Source: Colletotrichum lupini (Eukaryota > Ascomycota > Sordariomycetes > Glomerellales > Glomerellaceae). Taken from it: 64,000 bases of DNA. How positions within the stretch are numbered: position 1 is the stretch's first letter; each line of letters opens with the position of its first letter. Both the position numbers and the translations under genes were made by a program. The notes beneath the pieces are model-generated. The model was not told where the DNA came from. It did no database searches and saw only the letters and a list, made by a program, of their open reading frames with translations. Shown one piece after another: positions 22,700-33,649 of the stretch. The stretch covers positions 930,001 through 994,000 of the forward strand of contig NC_064680.1 of the NCBI RefSeq assembly GCF_023278565.1, read 5' to 3'.

Positions 22700-25600
22700 A
22701 CGGTAATTATTAGTAAAGAAGCCTAGATTCGTCGAATAAGTAGAGATTTAACTTATAAGTAGAGTAATAAAAAAAGCAATGCTATATTTATAAAAAGGAT
22801 AGATATTAGTTAAGTAACTACTCTGAAAAAAAGCGTACTAAATCGTACGAATAGTATAGAAAGTCGAGGGTAGTAAATAGTAAAACTAGCCCTCGTCGGT
22901 TTAACTAATTCCTTATTATATATAAGGGTAGATCCGGGGGTATAGAACTTAGTAACGGTAGCTAAAGTAGCGGCCTAAAGTATATACCCCCTATAAGAGA
23001 TTTAGAAAATAAAAAAGATCTTACCCCCTATACTAACGAATTAGATTACGACGAAATTAAAAATATTAACTACTCTTTTTTTACTCCGTTAGCCTTTAGA
23101 AGATATACGAAGCTAAACGAATAGAGGGTAGCGGAAGCTCTTAATAAGTAGGCTTTTATATATAAATAGTAAGAGAAGGTCCCTTAAATAACGGATACGG
23201 AGGCGGCTAAAAGGGCGAATTTAACATAGCTAAAGCCTATTATCTTAATAATTAAGGAGAAGACGCTATTTCTTTTAATATTTAAAAAAAAAGGAATATA
23301 GTACTAAGCATATCTAGAGGTAGCTAGAGGGGTCCTTTTTATACTACTTAGATCCCTCGAATACTAAGCTCGTATAGATATTCTATGCGAGCGAAAGGTA
23401 CGGCCTAGACGATTTCTATAGGATTATCCTAAATACTAGGGTATCGTAATAGTTAACTAGAGGAAAAGGGCAATTCTAAGCGCTATAAAAAATCGTATTA
23501 ATAACGCTTAATACGTTAACGGCGGGTATTACGAGGATTAGTTTCGGCCTAGGTAAGGAAATCGTCGCCCTAGGTATAATAGAAATAGAGACGTACTTCG
23601 GAACGATAATTTTCTATATTTTACTTATTAATACCCTATTTCTCCTATATTTAAAAGATATAGATTAACTAGGTATTATATTCGATAATACGAGGAATAG
23701 AATCTCTAGTAGTAAGTACTTTGAGATAGTCGAACGATAATAGGGGTATACGTTTATAAAGCTTACTAATAATACGAAGTTAATTAATTACCTAACGGAA
23801 AGTAAGCTTAGAAAACTATATTAGAGATTCGGGCACCCGTCGGTTACGAGGCTATATAACCTCTTAAAGTAATTAAGTAATAATAATATCGAAATAGGGG
23901 CGCTAGAGTAGTTAATAAAAGTATACTACTAATACTAAATAAATACGCAGAGCCTACGTAAATTTAAGTTTAAATTACGTAATAAGCTTAACTTTAACTA
24001 GGAAATCGTCGTCGATATTTTCTACTTAAATAGTCGGCTAGTACTATATATAATTAACATAGCTATATCTTTCTAAGTAGGGCAATTCCTTTAGGATCTA
24101 TAAATAAAGATAGTATGGGCAGCCCTACGAAAAAGCTAGATCGATATATACTAAGGACCGCTAAATAGTATTAAAACCGACGCTAGTACTAGCTTTAAGT
24201 CGGTAGAATTTAGGGATAATGCGACGGCCTACGGTATATAGCTAAAAGTCGTACCTATTAAAGCGTATTATAGTATTAGAAAGGTAAAAAGGGTATACTA
24301 ATAGTTAAAAAGGGCGTTTAGAATTATTAAAGAGGAAAATCCGGATTCTACCGACGACGAATGCCTCTAGATAGTACTTAAATACTATAATAATACTATG
24401 GGGCCTAACGGACTTATACTAACGCTATTAGTATTTAGAGTATATTTAAGAACGACCTTAGCCTTACTATTATCACTAGGCATAAGCTAACGAGCCCGAG
24501 TAGTTAAAAAAGTAATATGGGCATTGCGCAAGGTAAGTATAAAAAAGTAAGTTAATAAGGTAATTACTACGCGTAATAGGCCCGATATAGGGGATAATCT
24601 AAATATATTACTAAATTCGGATATATAAGTATAGCGCGAAATTACCTAATAATAGACTCGGCTATATAAGTTAATTTCTGTTAACGAGCGCTCTTATATA
24701 GTTATAAGAGATCGCGACTAGCTACTCGAAGTATTAATTATAATAGTTAGACCGTATTATATAGATCCTAACGAGGTAATTTCTAATTTATAAAAAGAAA
24801 AAGAGCTAGGGGAAACTATATAACCCGCGGCAGAGGCATAGGAAATTATCCTCGACGAAATTGTCATAGTAGTATTAATAAACGACGAGGAAAAGGAAAT
24901 TACTAAAAGGGTACTAATACTATTAGCGAGACGTCGTAAAAGACTACGACGGTAAGCCCTAACGCGGTAATTTATTACTAGCGACGAGGTAATTAATACC
25001 TTTTATATAGTAAAAAAGAAAGCCGATTTCGAGCTAGCGGTTAAACTACGTAAAAAAGGCGTAATTATAACTACTAAAAAGCCGTATAAAGGATTAGATC
25101 TTATTAAAGTAGATACTCTTTGCGATCGAGGGGTCTATCGATTTATTTTATACGACTTAGAAAAATATATAAACCTCTATATATTTAAATTACGAATAGT
25201 TCGTAAGATTAAAGGGAAAGCAACACCCTAGCCGTATGAGAAGTCTAGATATATAATTTAGGGGTATAGCGACGTCGAAAAGGCGACGCTACTTATATAA
25301 TCGCCTATTATATAGCGCTATAGCTAACGATTAATAATAGTACTAATAGTATTGCTACGGAAGAAAGGATATGAGATTTAGAGCTATAATATTACCTAGG
25401 CCTATACCTAATCGGCTATAGGGCTTATAAGGAAAATCCTAGCCTATTTACCGAAGGAAATGGCTAGTAAGTACTTAGAAAGTACGATTATTAAAGTGCT
25501 TAAGCTACTATATAGGCTCGCAGAATCGGGCACTTATTAGTAAGCTACTTATTACGATTTTTATATTAATTAACTATTAATAGTTACTTTTACGTACGAC

Positions 25601-26570
25601 CCGTACTTACTAGTCGCGGAGTATAACGGCGACTAATTTAGGATTGTTAGAATATAGACCGATAATATATTAAGCCTATCCGATATTAACTTTATAAAAA
25701 AAAGGATAAGGAGCTCTAGAAAGCGGGCTTCGTAACGAAGCTAAAAGAGGTCCTTATAATAAATACCCCCTTAATATTTAACGGTAGGATTCTTATAATT
25801 AAAGGGGAAACCGTCGTTTTTTAATAAAAGGGGTAGGGCGAGAAGATTAACCTCGTTAATCCGAACGTAACTAACGTTAAAAAGCGGTATAAGGCTAAGC
25901 TTATATAAGGGGTATATATTATAAGTATTTATTAGCCCGAGGTAACTTTTAATTATATTAAAGTAGCGTAGGCTATAGATCTAACTAAACGAGATATCGA
26001 GGTACTTAATAAGCGGCTTAAGTAATAATAAATAAATCTTAATCGAGGTCTCGTTTATTACCTAATTAACTTTATAACGAGTAAGCTCTACGTCTTTATT
26101 AATAAGTTATTTATAAATAATAACGACCTTACTTCGTAATTAGGGTATATTATTATCCTAGCTAACGAGAGTATAGGCGAGAGCGAATTTATTATATACA
26201 GTAATATAATCTACTACTCGTTAACTAAAAGTAAGCGGGTAATAAGAAGTGTACTAACGTTAGAGGTCTACGGTATAGTTAACGGCGTTAACCTTTTTTA
26301 TATAATTTTAATAACGCTAAGGAAAATTACCGATCGAATTAGCCTTCTACCTATTCTAATAGTTATTTATATAAATTCTTACTTACTATATAAATACCTC
26401 GTTAAATTAGGAACGATAAAAGAAAAGAGGCTTATAATTAATATTATAGCCCTTAGGTAATCGTACGAAAGGCGCGAGATACTCGAGATTCGTTAGATTA
26501 ATAATAAAAATAACCTCGTAGACGCTTTTATAAAAGTAGTATTAAATAAGGGATTAGAGTAATTCGTAAG
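22700..26570 (+). pseudogene. Decayed Copia polyprotein of element 2
   Basis: Reading through stops, RT blocks typical of fungal Copia elements appear. These are GYSDVEKATLL near 25275, SPII-stop-RYS-stop-RLIIVL near 25300, ILAYLPKEM near 25440 and LYRLAESGTY near 25515, then FTYDPYLLV. RNase H follows with LGYIIILANESIGESEF, SLTKSKRVIRSVLTLEVYG and KLGTIKEKRLIINI. Most stops are TAG/TAA where related polyproteins have Gln or Trp, the expected RIP outcome. An aspartic protease was not confidently placed. Confidence 0.85.
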
Positions 26571-26720
26571 TAGCGGAAAAGTTACTATATGAATAAAGGG
26601 ATAGGTTATATAAAAAGAGTAGAGAAAAGGGGGAAAAGGAGACGACTTAATAAACGGGCCCGAGGTCGAATTATACCTCTAACCGCAGTAGTTAAATTAA
26701 TAAAAAAAAGAAAAAGTTAG

Positions 26721-26922
26721 TATTAAATTAGAAGTCTAATTCGACCGCGGTATATAGCCGACTACGTAGGGGCTAATTAGGGGCCCTATTTACGATTATC
26801 ATAGCTAGCCTAACCTATAGTTAGAACCTCCTTTTTATACCTACGTAGATATTCATATAGTTTAATTGATCTCTTCGTTAACTACGGTTCGAACTAACTA
26901 CCCTGTAATAGGGATACCAACA
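26721..26922 (+). repeat. 3' LTR of Copia element 2
   Basis: 202 bp. Its first bases are mutated (TATTAAATTAGAAGTCT for TGTCGGATTGGAAGTCC) while its last bases are preserved (CCCTGTAATAGGGATACCAACA, read in two parts), mirroring the 5' LTR. Confidence 0.95.
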
Positions 26923-27329
26923 CAAAGGCTTCAATGCCGAGCGGATGATGTTAAAATTAAGTATAAGAGTGTTCGCAAGTCTGTAATAATATTAACCGAC
27001 TAGCGCGTGAAACCTTGTGATACTCAAGATACCGAATATTGACTGAAAGGACGAATAACTCGCTGACATCGCGAAATTTGCGGAGAATATCTGGGTATCC
27101 TGCCATGACGAATGATGGTCGGTAAAGGCCAAGAGTTTGATTGGTGAAAACTTTCTGTCGGCCAGCAAGGATCGGTGTTTCTCCACAAAGAATGCGGTAA
27201 ACGATGTCAAACAAGCAGTTGCCACATCCTTCCAGTCTTCTTTGTGGGCCTGAATGTTTCTGCGGTAGATTATTCAGGCCTTCTATCTTGGTTGACGGTG
27301 CGGCGGTAGGGTGGCGTTTTCTATGTCCT
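26923..27329. other. Right flank of Copia element 2; TSD and unrecognised frames
   Basis: Begins with the target duplication CAAAG (26923-26927). A minus-strand open frame crosses to 27334 but starts at a non-ATG codon and has no family I recognise. It is probably the decayed end of the sequence described at 27330-27560. Confidence 0.4.
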
Positions 27330-27560
27330 GGCAAATGAACATGTGCATGATTGTTACTTTGAATAGATGATCTTTATTACCGCCTCTAATGAGATCATTG
27401 CCAAGAGTCGAGGCTGATAGCAAATATGACTCTTATGGTTGGGCGCCTGTCTTGGATTCCAAACACAAATTACCACCATCCATAAGGTGTTGGGTATTGA
27501 TTATTGCGTAGTGACCTGTCACTAGGTGCCAATTCATTATATCATACGAAGTTCCGGTGG
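27330..27560 (-). pseudogene. Unrecognised duplicated coding relic A
   Basis: On the minus strand a frame reads TGHYAIINTQHLMDGGNLCL, then SKTGAQP, a stop and ESYLLSASTLGNDL, then IRGGNKDHLFKVTIMHMFI. The last part matches LKGGDGDHLFNMTKAHVFIA at 29225-29480. Both lie just downstream of a zinc-finger paralog, so this was a neighbour gene copied with it. No function can be given. Confidence 0.5.
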
Positions 27561-27842
27561 AAGAGGAACTGAATTACAATCGTTTAATGCAGGGAAGATT
27601 TCAAAGAAATTGGTGTTTTTTTTCTTCTTCTTTTTCTTTTCTTTAAAAAGTTTTCTCTTGCACTTCTTTGATACTCAAGCGTGCTCAACCGCCTAAGTAC
27701 TCTAAGGATATATCGAACATGCAACTAGCAGCTACATGCTAAGAGGCACCCATGTTTCCCATGGTTCAGCAACCAGTGGTCATCAAGCTCAACCACTGAC
27801 TTCTAGTACCTTATGTCAGATGCCTCCCTCTTGTACTTCGTC

Positions 27843-28550
27843 TCAAACTCCCGCAGTAGGCAAGTGCCCGTTAGAGTTCCCATCGTCTAACATGTGCCGT
27901 TGCAAGTGATCCAAACGCAGCGGCTGGTCCAAACCACAGATAACAAAGGATCGTAAAAAGTCTGGATCGTTGTATTTGATACCCTTAACACACCATGGGC
28001 AGTAGAATCCGTCAGCGTAGATCGGAAAACTCGATCTCCCGAGGACTGGGATCACCGCACTCCATGATCGGCCCACCCCGTGCAGGGTTACTAAGTGTTC
28101 TGCGAACTGGGTACGTTGTTTCGCGGTGAAGGATGTGTTGCACGCTCCTGTACCTCTAGGTTCTGAGCAAACCCAATAAATGTTGGTCGGATTCGTGATA
28201 TATTCCTCATCATGTTCAAGTTCGTGATCTGTCCAGTCCGTCGCAACTGAGAAGAAAGTGCCGCAACCCGGATAGGTACACGGAAATTCCTGATTACTAG
28301 GCCTTCTTTGGTGCTCTTCATCAACGTGAGATGAATAAGCCGCCTCAGTAGTGAATCGTTGGCCGCAATATCCGTAGTAGCACACATAGACATGGGCGCC
28401 ATTGACATTGTTTCTGCTGCCATTAATACTGATTCCATTTGTAGATGGACCTCCGTTGATCTGCGAATTCAGGTTGTGGTTCCCGTTTGTGACAGAGTTT
28501 CCGTTTGTGCGTCGATCCCTCTCCGCACGTTCTGTCCCGTTTGCGAACAT
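27843..28550 (-). CDS. Cys/His-rich C2H2-like zinc-finger protein, paralog 2
   Basis: Single exon, 235 aa, ATG at 28550. The N-terminal 50 residues are Asn/Gly/Ser-rich. The C/H groups follow the family order: CYYGYCGQRFTTEAAYSSH (about 57-75), FPCTYPGCGTFFSVATDW (about 90-107), YWVCSEPRGTGACNTSF, TQFAEHLVTLHGVGRSWSAV and ADGFYCPWCVKGIKYNDPDF, then LDQPLRLDHLQRHML. The second finger here is a canonical CX4C...HX3H form (CTYPGC...DHELEH), which supports a C2H2 origin for the family. About half of the positions match paralog 1 in these blocks, so duplication is not recent. Expression and function are unknown. Confidence 0.82.
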   Translation of the reverse strand: MFANGTERAERDRRTNGNSVTNGNHNLNSQINGGPSTNGISINGSRNNVNGAHVYVCYYGYCGQRFTTEAAYSSHVDEEHQRRPSNQEFPCTYPGCGTFFSVATDWTDHELEHDEEYITNPTNIYWVCSEPRGTGACNTSFTAKQRTQFAEHLVTLHGVGRSWSAVIPVLGRSSFPIYADGFYCPWCVKGIKYNDPDFLRSFVICGLDQPLRLDHLQRHMLDDGNSNGHLPTAGV

Positions 28551-29224
28551 GATGCTTTTGTAATAACAAGGTCAGTATATTCTAGGCGCTTGACCATGCC
28601 GATAAGAAAATCAAGTGGTAGGTACCCTTAACTACGTTAGATTGGTGGTGATGATTTAAGATATAGAGAGAGTTGACACTCAGATTGATCGGGGAAGTGC
28701 GAGGTCTGGAGATTGTGTAGTTCTGATGTCGTGGTGTGTCTCGACCTGACCTCGAAGAATGACACGTCCACCCTTGATATACTACTAATGAATTACTGCT
28801 ACGTTTCAACACCCCAGTTGGACCAGACCCGTAAAGTGCCGGGATTCTTGGACTGTTCTACTTCCATACCCTTGCAAATCTTCTACCTCGGGCGGTAAAG
28901 CATTGTTCTTGACTAACATTCATCGGCTAAGACTCTCTTTCTGGATGCAAATTTCCAACGTCATCTGGTGAAATCAGAATGAAAGCCATTCCATGAATCC
29001 ATTCTAGCACTAACCGCCACCAGGGGGCTCCACTTTGTCAGCTACGTCCTGGATCCCGCTGCTTCGAGTGCAGAAAATCTATGGCTCAATCTGGATATCA
29101 TGCCTTTGAGTTCAATGGGTGACCTTCTAGGGCATTTGAAAGAACCTCTCCGGCCTTCTTTAGTGAAACGAGTCTGCCTAAATAAGAAATTTTCAGATCT
29201 TCTGATTAGAATCATATTTCGGTG
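28551..29224. other. Upstream region of paralog 2
   Basis: No gene is seen. It contains flank similarity to the region upstream of paralog 1 (near 28883), showing segmental rather than gene-only duplication. Confidence 0.45.
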
Positions 29225-29480
29225 TCACGGCAATGAACACGTGCGCTTTCGTCATATTGAATAGATGATCCCCATCGCCCCCTTTGAGAAACTCATCGTC
29301 CAGAATTGAGTTCAGCAAAAAAGAACTTTCCACTTCGCAGCAAACAGGCGCCGGCCCCGAGATCCAAACACTGCATGTAAGAATGTGCCCTTGACTCAGC
29401 GTGTAATAACCTGCATTCTGAGATGACCTGTTGGTAATTGCCGCGTCGCTTTACGTCGTATGTTTAAGGATCTCTCTGGA
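29225..29480 (-). pseudogene. Unrecognised duplicated coding relic B
   Basis: Minus-strand frame AGYYTLSQGHILTCSVWISG leads through SSFLLNSILDDEF to LKGGDGDHLFNMTKAHVFIA and a stop after KYDSNQKI. It is the counterpart of relic A at 27330-27560. This copy is open over about 70 codons but has no evident start, and may be an exon of a broken gene. Confidence 0.5.
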
Positions 29481-29776
29481 GAAGGTAATCACCACTCGTG
29501 GGGAGAGTTTCAGACAGTTTATTTCAACTCGTCATGTACCTGCACTTCCTTGATGATGGAATATACTCACTGAACTGTCTGAGTAGGTCCAAGATATTCG
29601 GCCAGTAGCTAGGTCCTAAGAAATATCCCCTGTTCTCATGGTTGAGTGGCTCATCATCAAGCACAATCACTGACTTCTCCCATGAATCGCCTCCCTCTCG
29701 CGCTTCTTACTCCGTTCATTCAGCGGCCCATCATTGAGCACAATAGCTGATTTTCATTCTACGAATTTTTTCTCTC

Positions 29777-30433
29777 TCACACCCCCGGACTAGGCCACTG
29801 CCAATGGATGCCGCCATCTTCCAACACATGCTTTTGTATGTGATCTAGACGAAGTGATTGCCCTATTCCTTGGAGCTTGAGATCCCTTTTGATCGCCGGG
29901 TCATCGTATTTGAGACCCTTGCCACAACGCCCGCACCAAAATACACTATGCTTGCAACAAGTTTTATCGAGAATCTCATTCCATCCATCCTCCGTTCGGT
30001 GATAGCCATGCCGTATTCACAGGTGGTTTTGGCAGTTGGTACCTTGTTTACTGGTATAAGATGTGTTGCACGTTTTCCCATTCATGGCCGTTGCCTTCGA
30101 ACACACCCAGTGGACCTGGGGCTGTCCACGGCCAGCAACGTGTGATGCTTCGCATGCTCTCCATTGGAGTGCATTCCCATAAGGCTGTCCGCAGAAAGTA
30201 CACATGAAATTGCGAAGAAAGTGTTCTGTTTGTTTGTGGATCTTCCGGAGGTCTCCATTCTGGAATTGCAAGCTGCAATACCCATAGTAGCACGTAACAT
30301 GCGCTGTTTCGTGATCAATCCTATCCGCCACACTGTCGAATGCTTGACTACAATACGTGCGCATCTCGTTCCGCTTCGTTATCGAAATTTTCATTGCGTT
30401 CCTTATGATAGCAGACAATTGCGAGTATGACAT
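29777..30433 (-). pseudogene. C2H2-like zinc-finger family member 3, one in-frame stop
   Basis: From the ATG at 30433 the frame reads 138 codons to TGA at 30019-30017. It then continues in the same frame for 80 codons to TGA at 29779-29777. The first part holds TYCSQAFDSVADRIDHETAH, CYYGYCSLQFQNGDLRKIH, CTFCGQPYGNALQWRACEASH and CNTSYTSKQGTNCQNHL. The part after the stop holds VFWCGRCGKGLKYDDPAI and SLRLDHIQKHVLEDG, the normal family C-terminus. The stop replaces a residue just after the conserved HL. No in-phase intron would remove it. A truncated product or read-through cannot be excluded. Confidence 0.8.
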
Positions 30434-31463
30434 CCATAAACGGGTTCTGCGACATAGTACTTTCGTTATAATGCCGTTAGCATGTGCCAAACTTGTCCAC
30501 TAACTTTGTGGGCAGATAAAAACGAAAGCGACCTTGATTCGTGAGTTAAGTTGTAGTTTCAAGATTGTAACTTGTAGGTCAAGTGCAAGGTTTGTCGAAA
30601 GTCCTGAGCGAGGGACTGTTTTCCCACTTTGAGTAGAAAATCTCACTTCTTATACATCGGTGTTTCGATACACTTCACCATGTACTAGTAGAGCAAGATC
30701 TCGTGCTCTCGACATTCTTGACTGTTACAATCTAATGATTTATGAATAGTCTAGGTGGTGTGGTGTTTACTCTTCTTGAGTGACAGTATTAAAATCTGTT
30801 TTGGTATTGAAGAAGGAATAAAGACTTTCTGGATGACGGAAAGATATGAAAAGTTCACAAAGATTTCTCCTCGATACTAACCACCACCAGAAAAGCTATG
30901 CACCACGAGACGAATCATAGATTCGCTTTAAGGATCATTCAGCGGATTTCAAGTCAGACGACTCTTTAGAATATCTGCAAGAAGTGTCCCATGACAACAT
31001 GGCTCGGTCACTTAAATGATTTATGAGTCGTGGCGATTCAGCTCGCCTGTCTTCACCTTTTTTGCGGTTTGCCAGCGTTGACATACCCCGGCGGCAAATA
31101 CGTCTTCACCATTGTGGCCAGGTGACCCTCCCTCGATGACAGCCTTCAGGACTACGTTTCAGTAGACCATTCTGAAAGCTATTAGTCATTCACGGCAAGG
31201 AGATTCGACTAGGTGTCAATGTGTTTACTCTTGTGTTGCGTGAAAGAAGAGCCTGCTCAAATCAGAGCTATGTGAGTGTCACTATCAAGCTGAAAGAAAC
31301 TCTGTATGAGAAAGAAGATAAGGATATAAATTCAGGTACTTTCTTATAGAAAAGATATTCAACTAGCAGCTAGATTCTCGTGTACATATTTCACTGCTCT
31401 GGTTCACTAGCTAATGATCGTAGACAATCGCTAGATTCAACATCATCAGTCTCCTCAACCTCA
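30434..31463. other. Spacer between paralogs 3 and 4
   Basis: No intact gene. Near 31080-31140 on the minus strand EGHLATMVKTYLPPGYVNAG resembles the GDHLFNMTKAHVFIAVTPKY stretch of relic B in spacing and residues, so this may be a third, more decayed copy of the same companion sequence. The rest holds nothing I can assign. Confidence 0.4.
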
Positions 31464-32108
31464 TCAAGACGCTTCCTGATTAGGCTGTTGCAGCGCACTT
31501 TCCCGCAAGGATATCATATGCTGTGAGCGGTGATCCAAACACCGCGTCTGCCAGTGCCCGTAGAAACGGGGGTAATCCTTGAATTCGGAATCATCGAGCT
31601 TGCGAGCCTGGTCACAATCTTTACACCAGAACCTTTGTCCGTTCGACGTGACATTATAATCTTTGATAAATGTGGACGCTTGATCGGATGGTATGTTATG
31701 TTCCGACAAGTGGCTCACAAACTCGGAACGTTCTTCGCGCTTGAAGGGCGTGTTGCACGTACTAGTCCCATCATCTTTCAATTTCGTACAAATCCAGGTA
31801 GGGCCGTTCTGATCACGGTCGCCCTGGTGTGATATTTCACACCTTTTATATTCGATCATAGTGGGATGTTTCTGATTGCACCCAGAACACTCGAAGTTCT
31901 TGCCAAATTCATTGTCGTGCGTCTGTTCGTGATATTCTGCAACTGACAAAGTATGGAACGTTTCGTTGCAAATCCACCAGTACGAGCACTGGAAGTGCCT
32001 TGCTGTATGCGCATTTCGAGCGATCTCAGTTGTGAACTCGGCGAATTCGTAATATGGGCACTGCACATAAGGGCAGGTAAATCGTTTCGTAAGGATGGGA
32101 GAATCCAT
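31464..32108 (-). CDS. Cys/His-rich C2H2-like zinc-finger protein, paralog 4
   Basis: Single exon, 214 aa, ATG at 32108. It is the most divergent intact member. The N-terminus carries CPYVQCPYYEFAEFTTEIAR...H, a C2H2-like group, before YWWICNETFHTLSVAEYHEQ...H, which replaces CYYGYC. Then come FECSGCNQKHPTMIEYKRCE...H, WICTKLKDDGTSTCNTPF, RSEFVSHLSEHN and QRFWCKDCDQARKLDDSEF, ending in RCLDHRSQHMISL. The conserved core motifs (CNT-x-F, F-x-x-HL and FWC-x-x-C) place it in the family. It ends the array; the next gene is the transposon-interrupted dioxygenase. Function is unknown. Confidence 0.8.
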   Translation of the reverse strand: MDSPILTKRFTCPYVQCPYYEFAEFTTEIARNAHTARHFQCSYWWICNETFHTLSVAEYHEQTHDNEFGKNFECSGCNQKHPTMIEYKRCEISHQGDRDQNGPTWICTKLKDDGTSTCNTPFKREERSEFVSHLSEHNIPSDQASTFIKDYNVTSNGQRFWCKDCDQARKLDDSEFKDYPRFYGHWQTRCLDHRSQHMISLRESALQQPNQEAS

Positions 32109-33312
32109 GCTCTCATTCGTCCTGTTTCAGTTCAAATCTCCGATTGTATAGGAATGCCGGCTGGGTAGCTCTTTGGTAACCCGGTTTGTAGATATGATGC
32201 CCTGAATTTAGTACGATCAGTATGTGCGAGGTTCGCCGAATTTCCTGGGCAGGGGTAATGATAATAGCTCAATACCTCAAGATAGATAGACGGTTTAAGC
32301 TGTGAATGTAAGATTGCCGACAATTTCCTTTCGGGGCTGAAAACCAAATCTGCCAATTGACTCGCTGTGCTGATGCTCTTGGTGCTTAGATAGGGGCCAT
32401 TCCTGCTTCCATGCTGGACAATCCCGCCCTTAAATACTCTAGATTATACTGACACGAATTAAGAGACGTTTTTGTGGGATCTAGATCACTTGACTGTTCT
32501 CGTGTCCGCTATGCTTGCAGATTGTCACCTTGGCTGGTCAAGATGAAGCTGTTCAGAGAACTGTCCTTCAGACTACCCTTGCACCTCTGTGACTTTGCCA
32601 TAGGGTGGCACGGCAGCATTCACCCTGAACTAGTAGAAACCATTGCCACATCCACGAGCCATCAGGATGCATTGCCCCAAGCTTTTCCTTCTTCCTTTAG
32701 CCGATGTTCACAACCGCCGGTGACAATGAATGGCTATTCCGACCAAAGGCCTCAAGATTCAATAATGCAACCTCTACTGAAAAGATGAGCGTGTTCGCGT
32801 CAAAAGTTGGCTGGGCGGAAGGACATGTTTGCTTACCTCCGATGACGCAGTTTGGTAAAACCGTGAACAACTGATCGAGTTAAGTCTCCTGCTAGTAGAC
32901 AAAGAGCGTACCAGTATCGCGAAGTTTGCTTACTGCATGTGTCTAAATCTTGCCTACTGCGGTAAATGCTGAGATAGCCAGTCACGAAGAACCTCGTGGC
33001 CGGACAATCGACAACGGTCATCATAACAGGGGTCTCGCCGGCAAATCAGGCACGAGATCTATTTCCTCAACTATCAACGACAGTTGTTTCTTCAACAAAG
33101 GATCCAAGAAACGACCTCGGCACTGAGTCCCTCAGTGACAGCAGCCACGTCCAAGCTGCTAGTAAGCAACGGCTGGGATGATTGTTCACAACAAAGAAAC
33201 CAAAGAAAAAGTTCAATTCTCTGTACGACATCCCCCAGCGAACATATCCAAGATGTCCGGCACCCATGTGTCCAATCTCCACAACCTCCCGCCACCCACC
33301 ATCCATGGACCA
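32109..33312. other. Intergenic, no gene supported
   Basis: Several short frames on both strands lack ATG starts or domains. The right end presumably holds the 3' UTR of the dioxygenase. Confidence 0.45.
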
Positions 33313-33603
33313 TCACGGCAACCCCTGCCTCACATCCGTCCTCTCATTCAACCCCCATGCCTGCGAACTCCCATCATGAACAGTAGCCCTTCTCATATCT
33401 CTCCTGTACTTGTACGCAAAGTCCCCACCCATGGCGCGGTGCATCGTGCAGGTATTATCCCAGACGACCATATCCCCGGCATCCTCCCATTCTACCACGA
33501 CGCGGTACTTTTCCTGCGTAGCGTGGTCAAAGAGCTTCTCGAACAAGGCCTTTGAGGCCTCCGGAGTGAGGTTCTCGATGTGGTGGATGTGCATGGCGAG
33601 ATA

Positions 33604-33649
33604 AGTCAAAGCACCCACTTTTGGGCACCCCCCCCCTTTTGGGCACCCC
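33604..33649. repeat. Left terminal inverted repeat
   Basis: 46 bp, with a run of nine C between two TTTTGGGCA-type segments. Inverted match to 35447-35491. Confidence 0.92.

Larger units (their letters stand above)
20078..26922 (+). mobile_element. Ty1/Copia LTR retrotransposon 2, RIP-mutated
   Basis: 6845 bp with two 202-bp LTRs (TGT...ACA) and a 5-bp duplication CAAAG. The interior is TA-shifted but less so than element 1, and the coding order on the plus strand is readable through stops. There is a gag zinc-knuckle-like block near 22.78 kb, integrase with RFGHPSVTRLYNLL near 23.83 kb and the catalytic-core blocks IVVDIFYL and IKTDASTSFKSVEF near 24.0-24.2 kb. Reverse transcriptase follows at 25.2-26.0 kb and RNase H at 26.1-26.57 kb. 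An A/G-rich tract (AAAAAAAAGAAAAAG) precedes the 3' LTR. Confidence 0.95.

Noticed and set aside
8526..26922. Gypsy classification of the two LTR elements
   Set aside because: Integrase precedes reverse transcriptase in both, which is Copia order.
26957..27334. 125-codon minus-strand frame
   Set aside because: Non-ATG start, ends in RIP-affected flank, no recognised family; kept only as part of a relic.
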